Shown: positions 1 through 9,400 of the stretch, piece by piece
Numbering within the stretch: the stretch's first letter is position 1
Layout of the letters: each line of letters begins with the position of its first letter
From: Bacteroidota bacterium
GTDB lineage: Bacteria; Bacteroidota; Bacteroidia; Bacteroidales; UBA1402
Assembly (NCBI GenBank): GCA_030706285.1
Contig: JAUZOU010000022.1
Span: 1 to 17,281 of the forward strand
DNA length: 17,281 nucleotides
Direction: 5' to 3'
Program-made: the position numbers and the translations under genes
The notes under the pieces: generated by a model
What the model was told of the DNA's origin: nothing
What the model saw: the letters and a program-made list of their open reading frames with translations, nothing else
Database searches by the model: none

Positions 1-1772
1 CGGGCCGCCGCCGTATCGGCTCCTCCCATCAACTCAAACAAGGCAGGCAGGTTATGCGGAACAAACCAGGTGAACTGGGCACCATTTCCTTCGATGAAAC
101 CGTGATCATAAAGCAAAGGGTCATAGGGATAGTTCCAACCTCCGCTTTTTGTTCTTGGCACCATAAAGCCCAGTTTGGGATTGTACAACTTCCTGAAATT
201 TTCAGATCGTTTCATAAAAAGGCTATCATCGTGATCCTTTCCCAACGACCTGGCCAGTTGTGCCAGGCACCAATCTTGATAGGCATTTTCCAACGTAATG
301 GCAGCACCGTCCTGATGACTTCCGAAAATAGTATCAGAAAGCGGGTAAGGGACATACCCGCCATTGATATAATAATCTATTCCCGCTCCTTTGGACGTGG
401 CGTGTTCGTACCCAACCTTACTCATGAGTCCCCCGGGAAAATGATTTTTCCTCAATCCCTCATAAGCCAGGTTTATGTTGAATCCGCGAATACCTTTTTG
501 CCAGGCACTCACAAAAAAAGGAGTTGTGGAAGCACCCGTCATTACAAAAGTGTAGTTACCACCCGATGGTCCTCTTGGAATTAAGCCTCCGTTTTTATAA
601 TATTCCAGCAATGAGTTGCAGCATTCATTGGTTATCTCCGGGTATACAAGATCCCAAAGAGTATTTAACGTCCATTGAGCTCCCCAAAAAGCATCGGAAT
701 TATACAGATTGAAACGGGGACGACCGTTTTTATCCAATGGTAATTGGCGAATCACTTTTTCAGAACCTGTCATATCAGCATAATGGCCATCGGCATCACT
801 AATCATACGGCGTCCCATTATTGCATGCCAAAGATCCGTATAGAAACGTCGCTGCTGCTGAAGCGTTCCGCCCTTTATGTCAATGCGTGAAAGCAAGTCG
901 TTCCAACGTATTTCGGTTTTCTTTCGCTGGCGGTCAAACTGCCAACCTGGCAATTCAGCATTCAGATTGGCAACAGCTCCTGCTTCGCTTGTAAAAGAAG
1001 CCGCTACTTTCATCAGTAACGACTGGCTCCCGTTTTCTTCGATTTCAACGAGTATATTGCCCCTTTCCCCTTTCCAACTTGTTGTTGCGAACAGGCTATC
1101 TGGAGTGATCAAATGGATGGCTTTGATAGGGCGGCTAAATCTTGCGCAGAAGTAGACAGGCGTTTCCTTGGGGCGACGCATGGTCGCACTGTTAACAACA
1201 AAACCGGTTATTTCCTGTTGCCCAGTCTGCCTGAATCCACCTTCGATAAGGTCCGACGGCCCTAACTGGCCGCTAAGCTGAAAAACGATGCCATGATGCC
1301 GGCCCTTGTTAAATGTATACCGATGAAAACCAACGCGATTTCCGGCTGTCAGTTCAGCCCTGATCTGATAGCGTTCCAGATAAACCGCATGAAAACCCGG
1401 TTTCACCGATTCTTTTTGGTGCAAAAACGCAGAAGACCAGTCATTCAAAATGGCTGCGACGGAGTCCTCTGAAAACGCGACGGGCATCACAGCCACTCCG
1501 GAAAGCTGCCATTCGTGAATGTGACTGAAATCTCTGATCGTATCCGTACCATAGCGATAACCGCTTTTCCATTCGCCATCGATTTTTGTATCGGGGAAAA
1601 GACTGACCATGCCGAACGGCTGACTGGCCGAAGAAAAAAAGAACCATCTGGACCAGGCGGACCCCATTTGCGGATAGACAAGGTCGACAGGTCTGAGCTG
1701 TCTCGCGGGGAGAGTGCTTGAAAGAAGAGCCACGAAGAGAGCCAGTATAAAAACGCGTTTTGTCGTTTTCAT
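1..1772 (-). CDS. GH92-family glycoside hydrolase (putative alpha-mannosidase), 3' end cut by window edge
   Basis: GH92 enzymes are calcium-dependent exo-alpha-mannosidases with an N-terminal beta-sandwich and an (alpha/alpha)6 barrel. The open frame runs 590 codons from the ATG at 1770-1772 to the window edge. Family signatures are GYVPYPLSD (472-480), ITLENAYQDW (492-501), GFMVPR (535-540) and IEGNGAQFTWFVPHN (560-574). The Glu of EGN (E561) sits where I expect the catalytic acid. About 150-200 C-terminal residues, including the usual GNDDCGQ base motif, lie outside. Residues 1-23 form a signal peptide ending near LPA, so the product is probably periplasmic or exported. The start is 5 nt after the upstream stop, so translation is probably coupled. 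Two canonical motifs are altered. The glycine-rich N-terminal loop is replaced by an aromatic stretch around SRWFFFSSASQPFGM (41-55), and WDT(F/Y)R by FWGAQWTLNTLWD (362-374). Family assignment is firm; mannosidase activity is inferred. Confidence 0.9.
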   Translation of the reverse strand, partial: MKTTKRVFILALFVALLSSTLPARQLRPVDLVYPQMGSAWSRWFFFSSASQPFGMVSLFPDTKIDGEWKSGYRYGTDTIRDFSHIHEWQLSGVAVMPVAFSEDSVAAILNDWSSAFLHQKESVKPGFHAVYLERYQIRAELTAGNRVGFHRYTFNKGRHHGIVFQLSGQLGPSDLIEGGFRQTGQQEITGFVVNSATMRRPKETPVYFCARFSRPIKAIHLITPDSLFATTSWKGERGNILVEIEENGSQSLLMKVAASFTSEAGAVANLNAELPGWQFDRQRKKTEIRWNDLLSRIDIKGGTLQQQRRFYTDLWHAIMGRRMISDADGHYADMTGSEKVIRQLPLDKNGRPRFNLYNSDAFWGAQWTLNTLWDLVYPEITNECCNSLLEYYKNGGLIPRGPSGGNYTFVMTGASTTPFFVSAWQKGIRGFNINLAYEGLRKNHFPGGLMSKVGYEHATSKGAGIDYYINGGYVPYPLSDTIFGSHQDGAAITLENAYQDWCLAQLARSLGKDHDDSLFMKRSENFRKLYNPKLGFMVPRTKSGGWNYPYDPLLYDHGFIEGNGAQFTWFVPHNLPALFELMGGADTAAA

Positions 1773-1777
1773 AAAAA

Positions 1778-4528
1778 TCAGATTGGTTTTATTTCCAGTT
1801 TGCAGGAGTTATTGCTGGCCGGCAGCATAATTTCCAACGATCCGTTAAAACGACTTTTGGCTGGTAGTCGACGGCCGTTTATCAACACGTCATAACGATA
1901 AGCAGGATTCATTACAATCAACAGACTTCGTTGGTGTGGGCTTGTCGCCTCATCAAACGACAGACTGGCTTCGTAAACCGAATGATCGGCGTTAAAAGAC
2001 TGACGGTCGATCCACACCTCAAATCCTGCAGTAACCGTTCCTGGTTTGTAATAGGCAGTATACCAATTCAATACAGGAGACGATAACGCACCAAACTGAT
2101 GCCAGCCAGCCCCTCTGGCATTCTTGGCAAACCAATGTTCAAACGTAAAATACGTTTCATCCGTTTCACGTTGCCAAACATGAAGCGCCCGATCTGCAAT
2201 CTTGTAGGCAAGATCCGTACGTCCAAGGTCAAGCATCGCCTTCCAAATAAACCATTGATGGGGCATCCATACGGCCCCGTTCCAATAGCCGTCTATCCGG
2301 TAATACGGTGCCTGACGGTCAACGACACAAATGCCGGCCTTGCTCCACATATGATCATCGGAAAAAATCTTATTCAACAAAATGGAATCCTGCTCTGGTG
2401 TGCAAATACCAGAGAAAATCGGATACGCGCCGTCCAATCCCATGTTGAAATTGGCACCACTTTCCGGATCTCTCAAAAATCCAGCCGGATGTCCCAACGA
2501 ATCATGAACCACATAACTAAAATAGCCACTCTTCGTGTCCCATGCGATTGATTGCAAGGCATGGCTAAAAGTGTTTATATCTGAATCATAGCCTTTCACG
2601 TCGGCCTTATTGCCGGTTTCTAGTGCCACTTTTCTGAGCATCTTGGCAACACGGATCATATGAGCTGTCGTAATAACAGGTGATACGGTGGTTTCCAGAT
2701 GATTGTCCCTGACTGCTTTCTGTGGAGGATAATCATCCCAACCGCCGGAATTATAAAAATAGTCCCAGGTTTTGAGCAGATTCGAATGGAACGAATTTAT
2801 GGTTGAGCCTGGTGTGTGACCAACCATAAACTCATAATACCGCTTCAGACGCGGATAGAAATAATTCAGCAACACCTTTGACTGGGTCTTGTTCCATAAA
2901 TCATAGAACGCATACATTTGTACCGGAACGGGTGATCCGTGATGAATAAAAGCCGACTGGCTGCCTGCCGGTGTCGTATAAGCATTTAAACATTCGACAG
3001 CTTTCTGCGGATCAATTTGGATCAACCCAAGAGCAATGAAGCCTGCATCCCAGGTATACAAACTGTTCCACCATTTTCCGGGTGTAAAATGGCGTATGTA
3101 TTGCCCCTGAGTATAGATGGGATAAACAATGTTGGACTGAAGGGCCGTCCGCATCATATTTTGGCTGAATTGAAACGGTTTGCCCTCAGGTAAATCGCTC
3201 GTAAATGGTTGATCTGGCTGCTTCTCCCGTGAAATAAATGCGTCCGGCTGCTGACTGAAACCGGCCAACAACGTTTGAACCGTTTGCTTGTCACCCGTGC
3301 AAATAAGACCATATACCGTATGCCGGCTCATGGGTGCTACTTCAACAGGGCGCATAAACACGTTGATGTAAAGGCCCTTTCCATCACCAGGGAAGACCAG
3401 ATAATTGTGTTCATGTACATATTTTCTGAAAACGATGTCAAGAGCTTCATCCTGCACTTCGCGAACGAACGTCGACGGAAAATCCCAGGCTATCCCATAA
3501 TAATTGCGGACTGACGGATATTTCAACAATAAAGTGCCGGCTTCCAAATTTTTTGTAAATTCAGGAACCAGTTGCTTTTCAAGCGGCACAATACGAATGG
3601 AGTCGACTGCGGAAGCCGGGCCGATGAACAATCCGTCAAGCTCCATGTTACAACCGCCTGAAGCCACCAACTTCAGTTCATTCTGATTAGAAGTAACCGA
3701 ATAGGAAGCGCGGGCCATTTCAAACAATCCGGTTCCTTTCAACCGAAGTGTGTCCTTTGTCAGACCAGAAAGAATCAACGTCTGCTGCTCGCCTTGCATT
3801 AACCGGTAACGAAGGGCTATTTTTCCGTTTTTTTGATTGTCTTTCAAGTTTATCCGGTAGCTAACCCAATCACCGCTATCTTTCCCAAACTCCTTTCCGA
3901 TACCGTTTCCATCGAGAAAATCATCTTTTCGTTCTTCCCCCCTTAACCAACCATCATAAACGAGGTTGTCGGAGGGACGTGGTTTGGCATATTTAAGGTC
4001 AGTATACCGCAAGGCATTGATATAAGAGACAGAAGCAGGATACAACGCTTTGACATTGGGAAAGACATCCGGATAATTGATAAATCCTGCCAGGTTCAAC
4101 TGCAATTCCTGAGGAAGTGAGGTGTTGTTCACACATTCCATTCCAACCAGGACAGTACTGGAATCGAGCGTTGAATACGTGACATCAACGTAAACTTTAT
4201 CCTTCCATTCAAGTTCATACCGGTAGGTAATTTTAGACAGATCGGTACTGATATCCCAAGGATAATAACCAGACTCGAATAAAACATTTGGGACCATCAC
4301 TCGATTCCGGTAATAACCAGGCATCGCGGTCACATCAAAGCGCATGCCATTCCCGATAACCGGTATGTGTGATATACCGGCATATTTTTTTGAATACGGG
4401 CCCCATGAGGGCAACGTTATGATGTCGTGAGTCTGATCAAGTTGTTTAAAAAAGGGGACAGTGAAAGGGGATTGAGCATTGGCAACCATTCCCCCGATCA
4501 GCATCAGCAATACACCTAATTTTTTCAT
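1778..4528 (-). CDS. GH63/MGH1-like six-hairpin glycosidase with inserted CBM-like domain
   Basis: This is a secreted (alpha/alpha)6-barrel glycosidase of 916 aa. I chose the ATG at 4526-4528 because it gives a clean signal peptide (MKKLGVLLMLIGGMVANAQ). The frame is open to a TTG at 4583-4585, but that adds 19 charged residues ahead of the signal. Residues ~20-195 and ~315-420 look like one N-terminal beta-sandwich. It is interrupted at ~196-316 by a jelly-roll-like module (GDWVSYRI near 219, ELDGLFIGP near 296-304). The barrel follows with YTWDAGFIALGL (491-502), GGWDDYPPQ (595-603), DGYWNGAVWMPHQW (746-759) and TFEHWF (795-800). By analogy with GH63 and mannosylglycerate hydrolases, the Asp pair 598/599 is the likely acid site and E797 the likely base. 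GH63 includes alpha-glucosidase I and mannosylglycerate hydrolase; the substrate here is not determined. It lies 58 nt after the phosphatase and 5 nt before the GH92 gene. Confidence 0.85.
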   Translation of the reverse strand: MKKLGVLLMLIGGMVANAQSPFTVPFFKQLDQTHDIITLPSWGPYSKKYAGISHIPVIGNGMRFDVTAMPGYYRNRVMVPNVLFESGYYPWDISTDLSKITYRYELEWKDKVYVDVTYSTLDSSTVLVGMECVNNTSLPQELQLNLAGFINYPDVFPNVKALYPASVSYINALRYTDLKYAKPRPSDNLVYDGWLRGEERKDDFLDGNGIGKEFGKDSGDWVSYRINLKDNQKNGKIALRYRLMQGEQQTLILSGLTKDTLRLKGTGLFEMARASYSVTSNQNELKLVASGGCNMELDGLFIGPASAVDSIRIVPLEKQLVPEFTKNLEAGTLLLKYPSVRNYYGIAWDFPSTFVREVQDEALDIVFRKYVHEHNYLVFPGDGKGLYINVFMRPVEVAPMSRHTVYGLICTGDKQTVQTLLAGFSQQPDAFISREKQPDQPFTSDLPEGKPFQFSQNMMRTALQSNIVYPIYTQGQYIRHFTPGKWWNSLYTWDAGFIALGLIQIDPQKAVECLNAYTTPAGSQSAFIHHGSPVPVQMYAFYDLWNKTQSKVLLNYFYPRLKRYYEFMVGHTPGSTINSFHSNLLKTWDYFYNSGGWDDYPPQKAVRDNHLETTVSPVITTAHMIRVAKMLRKVALETGNKADVKGYDSDINTFSHALQSIAWDTKSGYFSYVVHDSLGHPAGFLRDPESGANFNMGLDGAYPIFSGICTPEQDSILLNKIFSDDHMWSKAGICVVDRQAPYYRIDGYWNGAVWMPHQWFIWKAMLDLGRTDLAYKIADRALHVWQRETDETYFTFEHWFAKNARGAGWHQFGALSSPVLNWYTAYYKPGTVTAGFEVWIDRQSFNADHSVYEASLSFDEATSPHQRSLLIVMNPAYRYDVLINGRRLPAKSRFNGSLEIMLPASNNSCKLEIKPI

Positions 4529-4586
4529 ATGATCATGATTTTTGTCCAAAGCCTTGTGCTTCTCCCCATGGCTGTTTTTATTCAAT

Positions 4587-6236
4587 CTATCGATGAATTC
4601 GATTCAACAGCTCAGCTATGGCACTACCGATACAGGCATTCGGCATCTTGATGTCGAGTAGCATGGATACTGTTGGTGCCAGATCTGTAATCGAATGATC
4701 GTTAAAGCTCTCTCCTTTTGGAATACAGGCACCGAAAAACACCAACGGAACATGGCTATCCGCATTATACTGAGCTGAATGGGTGGCACAAGTTGTCAAA
4801 TCGGAATACCAGCCAGGTTCAAAAACATATTTAACATCACCGCAACGTTTGTAATTAAATCCATTCTGTACATTCGCTGAAAATTTTTGAGTGTATTCTT
4901 GCTCATCAAGCTGAACAGCGGTATAAACCTGAGCCACTCCATCCATTGGTTTGATAAAACGAGCAACAAGATTCTGCACGTCGGTCAACTCCAATTTACG
5001 TTGCCGGATGAGTGTTTGATTCAGGTAGACCATTTCGTTCCGAATACATTCAACCCAGTTTCCTTTGCCCAATTCATCATCAAGATAGGCCGTTAACGAA
5101 GCCCTAAGCTGCTCGACTTTAAAATCTCCGGCAGGAATGTTATGGTCTTCCAGATACTGTGGCACCTCTCCCAATCCATGATCGGCAACCAGGAAAACAA
5201 CATAATTGCCTTTCCCGACCTGATTGTCCAACGCCTTCAGTAATCGAGCCAAATCACGGTCAAGACGCAGATAAGTATCATTGATCTCCATGGAAAGAGG
5301 ACCGTAGGTATGACCAACCGCATCTGTACTTGAAAAACTGATCTGAAGTAAATCGGGAATATTGTCCTTCCCCAGTTTCTCCTGCTTCAATGCTTCAATT
5401 GCCAAATCAGCAATCAGAGTATTGCCCCAGGGGGAACGATTGAGTACTTCAAAATAAGGGACATTCTTAGACGCCATTTCTTTCAGATCATAGGGAAAAG
5501 CCGGATGAGTTTTGCCTCCCATAATTTCTTCATAGTGGTTGTCATCTTCAAGGCTGAACGGATATTGATCTGCTGGAAGCAGTAACTTCCAGGTTTGGTC
5601 AATGTATTGATAAGCCAACTTCCGGCTATTAAAGGCAACGAGCCAATCAGGCAACCGCTGAGTAAAAAATGTACTAGATACGAAGTTGCCGGTGTTCAAA
5701 TCAAGCCAATAGACGCCATCAGCCATGTGACCTGAAGAAAGAGCCGCAGCTCTGTCCTTGATAGAAACAGATATGACTTTCCCTTTCTGATTGGTGCAAA
5801 TCTTCAACTCATCCGCCAGATTTGTTGTCAGCAACCTTCGTGTCGAAACGCCAATGGTAGTTCCAGGAACATCATTCCCAACTATTTTTTCCGTTGAATC
5901 ATCCACACAATACACCACTTTTTTAGTCTGCCGGTCATACCACGAATTTCCGACAATTCCATGAAATTTGGGTGTTGTCCCTGACCACAGGCTTGTATGT
6001 CCGACAGCTGTAATAGTGGGTACGTAGTTGTAGTGAACGTTCCGGCAGACAAAACCATGTTTCACCAACCGTTTAAATCCATCCTCTCCATATTGGTTAT
6101 AAAAACGGAATAAAAAATCTTCACGCATCTGATCGACCACAATGCCAACGACCAACTTCGGCCGTTCCAATGCCTGAGCTGGAGTGCCGTTAAGCAATAC
6201 GGCCAGTAAAAGAAACTGGTATATGATTCGTCTCAT
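4587..6236 (-). CDS. PafA-type alkaline phosphatase (phosphomonoesterase), exported
   Basis: This 549-aa protein belongs to the alkaline phosphatase superfamily and most resembles the Thr-nucleophile phosphatase PafA of flavobacteria. A signal peptide ends near AQA (20-22), so it acts in the periplasm or at the surface. The PTITAVGH motif (73-80) carries the nucleophile T76. Predicted zinc ligands are D35 (VVDQM), D305 and H309 (STDAVGHTYG), D352 and H353 (VADHG), and H486 (ATHSAQY). Counted from the first residue, several numbers coincide with those I recall for PafA. N97 (GIVGNSWYD) and K160/R162 (SIKDRAA) match the phosphate-contact residues that distinguish monoesterases from the phosphodiesterases of the superfamily. 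It therefore probably removes terminal phosphate groups from small organophosphates or glycans. It is the first gene after the 167-nt regulatory gap and sits with two glycosidases, which suggests a phosphorylated glycan substrate (inference). The real substrate is unknown because PafA itself is broad. Confidence 0.93.
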   Translation of the reverse strand: MRRIIYQFLLLAVLLNGTPAQALERPKLVVGIVVDQMREDFLFRFYNQYGEDGFKRLVKHGFVCRNVHYNYVPTITAVGHTSLWSGTTPKFHGIVGNSWYDRQTKKVVYCVDDSTEKIVGNDVPGTTIGVSTRRLLTTNLADELKICTNQKGKVISVSIKDRAAALSSGHMADGVYWLDLNTGNFVSSTFFTQRLPDWLVAFNSRKLAYQYIDQTWKLLLPADQYPFSLEDDNHYEEIMGGKTHPAFPYDLKEMASKNVPYFEVLNRSPWGNTLIADLAIEALKQEKLGKDNIPDLLQISFSSTDAVGHTYGPLSMEINDTYLRLDRDLARLLKALDNQVGKGNYVVFLVADHGLGEVPQYLEDHNIPAGDFKVEQLRASLTAYLDDELGKGNWVECIRNEMVYLNQTLIRQRKLELTDVQNLVARFIKPMDGVAQVYTAVQLDEQEYTQKFSANVQNGFNYKRCGDVKYVFEPGWYSDLTTCATHSAQYNADSHVPLVFFGACIPKGESFNDHSITDLAPTVSMLLDIKMPNACIGSAIAELLNRIHR

Positions 6237-6246
6237 TTGAAGTTGA

Positions 6247-6285
6247 TTAAATAAAAAGGCTGTGGGAAACGGGATGTCCCCACAG
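6247..6285 (-). terminator. GC-rich hairpin with T tract (terminator or 5' leader stem-loop)
   Basis: Read on the minus strand, CTGTGGG (6285-6279) pairs perfectly with CCCACAG (6266-6260) across a 12-nt loop. It is followed by CC and a T-rich run (TTTTTATTT, 6257-6249). This has the form of an intrinsic terminator for the upstream capture operon, which ends at 6404. It lies only about 24 nt before the phosphatase ATG, so it could instead act as an attenuator or a protective 5' stem-loop for the downstream transcript. The function is inferred from shape alone. Confidence 0.65.
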
Positions 6286-6298
6286 TCTTTCCATGTTT

Positions 6299-6306
6299 CA
6301 AAGATA
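6299..6306 (-). promoter_or_regulatory. Bacteroidota -7 promoter element for phosphatase-glycosidase operon
   Basis: On the minus strand TATCTTTG matches the Bacteroidota -7 consensus TAnnTTTG exactly. It sits in the AT-rich part of the only sizeable intergenic gap. I do not see a TTTG -33 element at the usual 19-24 nt; the nearest one is about 30 nt upstream, so the promoter may be weak or activator-dependent. A start near 6293 would put the hairpin at 6285-6260 at the very 5' end of a leader of about 57 nt before the phosphatase ATG. Confidence 0.45.
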
Positions 6307-6403
6307 TAAATTAATGGTTTATGTCTTTGGCCGTCTCAAAAGAAAGTGCTGTCTGAATGACGCTTAACAAGAGCCAACAGACAAATCCCTTTCTTGGTGA
6401 AAT

Positions 6404-9400
6404 CTATTCTTTGACGATCTTGTGCGTGGCAACCGTGTCAGCTGTTTTAACCACGACCATATAAACACCCTTATTCAGTTTGTCAACCGGAAGGCTAATG
6501 GTTGAAGAACCGGCGCCATTAACTTTCAAAACGGATTTTCCGGTTAGATCATATATAGCAACATGCTCAAGAGCCTTAGCTGATTGAATAAACAAACGGT
6601 CGGAAACAGGATTCGGATAAACAGCGCACATTACCTGAGCGTTGTTGAGACCTGTCGCTAATTTCAGCTTATAGACTGTCAACATATTACAGCCTGAAAC
6701 GGAAGAAGACTGAGCCTTACAGGTATAAACTGCCTCATCGGCGACACTGTTCAAGGTTACATCCAGACTGGGGTCAGTACCAACCGGTGTAGTTTCGGCA
6801 TTTTTAAACCAGGCATAAGCCTCACCATCAGTTACCTGACCTTCAAGAGTTGCCTTTACACCTGAATTGACGGTCATAACAACCGTATCCTTGGCATATT
6901 GATAATCGCAAATGAAACCAGCATAATTGGCTTTGGCATCATAATAAGGTTTGACATCAGCAAACGTAAAGTAATTACCTGTCAACTCGACTTTCGCCGC
7001 ATTGGCTGCAGGAATTTCCACATAGGGGAGTCCGGATGAAAGATGGTTTCCTTGCAGGTACAGACGTTGGAGCTTAGTGGCATTGGCCACCGTCGACGGA
7101 ACTTTGCCAATAAAATTGCTTTGATGCAGATAAGCCTTGGTCAAGGTTGGAATATTAAATATCTCGGATGGAATTTCACAATTCAGTTTTGTCATCTGGA
7201 AATTGATTTCACTCAGATTGGACAATTTTTCTATACCCTCAGGAAGTGGACCGGTCATATTTGTGAATTTGATCTGAAGTCTCGTCAGTTTCGAACAATT
7301 CCAAAGTTCACCAGGAACAGTTCCTTGAACATTCATGATTTTAACAGGATTATCGTTGCCATTGAAATCCAGCCTTGTCAGTTCGGTCAGGTTTCCGATA
7401 GAAGGAGACATGGTCCCGGTCATGTTGTTGTCCTTAAAAGAAAGTTCCGTTACACGGTCACCACTCATTGTGACGCCACTCCAGTTTCTAAGGGGTTCTG
7501 TCGTCAACCAATTTCCCTGAGAGCCCCAGTTTGGTCCACCGGCAGCTTTGTAAATATCAACCAATGTCAGCGAATCGCTTTCAAGACTGGCAATTTTCAT
7601 CTTGTAGGTAGCCAGGATTGTACAACCTGAAGCCATTGAAGACTGTGCTTTACAGGTATAAATGCCTTCGTTTGCAGCACTCTCCATGGATAGATTCAGG
7701 AAATAGTCCGTACTGATCGGCACTGTTTCGGCATCTTTGAACCAGGCAAAAGCTTCTGCATCAGGCACATTCCCAAACATGGTGTATGTTTCACCAATAC
7801 TGGCGGCAGCATTCACGGTGTCTTTCAGATATTGATAATCACAAATCAATGAGGCCAGGTTAGATTTTGCATCGTAATATGGTTTCAGATCAGCAAACGT
7901 AAAATGGTTCCCTGTCAATTCAACCTTGGCAGCATTGGCGACCGGAAGAGCGACAAAAGGTAAACCTGCGGAAAGGTTGTTCCCTTGTAGATATAACCGT
8001 TGAAGTTTTGTTGCATTCACCAGTGTGGATGGCACTTTCCCGGTGAAATTGCTTTGGTGCAAATAAGCCTTGGTCAATGAAGGCAGATTAAAGATCTCCG
8101 CCGGAATCTCACAGCCTAGCTTAGTCTTCTGAAAATTGATTTCCTGTAAGGCCGTCAACTTTTCGATGCCAGCAGGCAGTGGGCCAGTAATATTAGTAAA
8201 CTTGATCTGAAGCCTGTTCAACTTGGTGCAATTCCAAAGTTCAGCCGGAACGGTTCCATGCAAATCGACATAGGTCTCAGGACTGTCATCCCCATTCAGT
8301 TGCAACTTGGTCAATTCCGTCAGGTTTCCAATAGAAGCAGGTATTGTTCCAATCATGTTGTTACATTCAAAAGCAAGTTCCGTTACCCGGTTGTTTGTTA
8401 CAACAACACCAGCCCAGCTACTGACAGGCCCTGTCAACCAATTACCTTGGCTTGTCCAATTCGATCCGCCTGTAGCATTATACAAATCCACCAATGCCAA
8501 TGAATCACTGACTAAGCTTGGCTGATTAATCGTATAGACAGACAGCATGTTGCATCCCGAGGCCATGGAAGACTGAGCTTTGCAGGTATACGTTCCTTCA
8601 TCGGCAGAACCGTTGATCGTCACTGCCAAAGCAGAATCCGTGCCGATAGGGGTATCACCTGTATTTTTAAACCAAGCATACGCTTCACCATCAGCAGCAC
8701 TGCCATTCAGGTTACAAGTCTTACCGGCATTAACCGCTATCAAGGCTGTTTTGCGAGCATACTGATTATCGCTGATCAATGAGGCCAGGTTAGCTTTGGC
8801 ATCATAATAAGGTTTCAAATCGGCAAATGTAAAATAGTTACCGGTCAATTCAACTTTGGCAGCATTAGCAGCCGGCAGTGCAACAAAAGGAAGTCCTGCA
8901 GACAGGTGATTACCCTGCAAATACAATCTTTGCAGTTTGGTTGCATTGACCAGCGTAGACGGAACTTTACCGATAAAATTGCTTTGGTGCAGATAGGCTT
9001 TGGTTAGTGAAGGCAAATTGAAAATTTCGGCCGGAATCTCGCATCCCAGATTGGTCTTTTGGAAATTGATTTCCTGTAAAGCCGTCAGTTTTTCAATGCC
9101 GGCAGGCAGTGGGCCAGAAATGTGAGTAAACTTGATCTGAAGTCTGACCAACTTGGTGCAATTCCAAAGTTCAGCCGGGATTGTTCCGTGAAGATCGACG
9201 TACGTCTCAGGACTGTCATCCCCATTCAATTGCAACTTGGTCAGTTCCGTCAGGTTACCAATAGAAGCAGGAATCGTTCCGATCATGTTGTTGCATTCAA
9301 AAGCGAGTTCCGTTACCCGGTTGTTTGTAACAACAACGCCAGCCCATGTGTTTACAGGCCCAACTAACCAGCCGCCCTGACTGGCCCAATTCGGACCGCC

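Noticed and set aside
54..584. Plus-strand open frame of 176 aa
   Set aside because: It is antisense to the GH92 gene, has no recognisable domain or signal, and the minus-strand frame carries clear family motifs.
1441..1681. Two short minus-strand open frames overlapping the start of the GH92 gene
   Set aside because: They are in other frames than the GH92 signal peptide and N-terminal domain, which read continuously from 1772, so they are shadows and not a frameshift.
2099..2551. Plus-strand open frame of 150 aa
   Set aside because: It is antisense to the barrel of the GH63-like enzyme and has no domain of its own.
6350..6383. Inverted repeat TGTCTG/CAGACA in the intergenic gap
   Set aside because: It has only a 6-bp stem with a 22-nt loop and no T tract, which is within chance expectation.
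7043..7630. Plus-strand open frame of 195 aa, with similar antisense frames at 8258-8503 and 9122-9367
   Set aside because: The recurrence and similarity of these frames come from the 930-nt repeat units on the other strand; they lack start context or plausible protein features.
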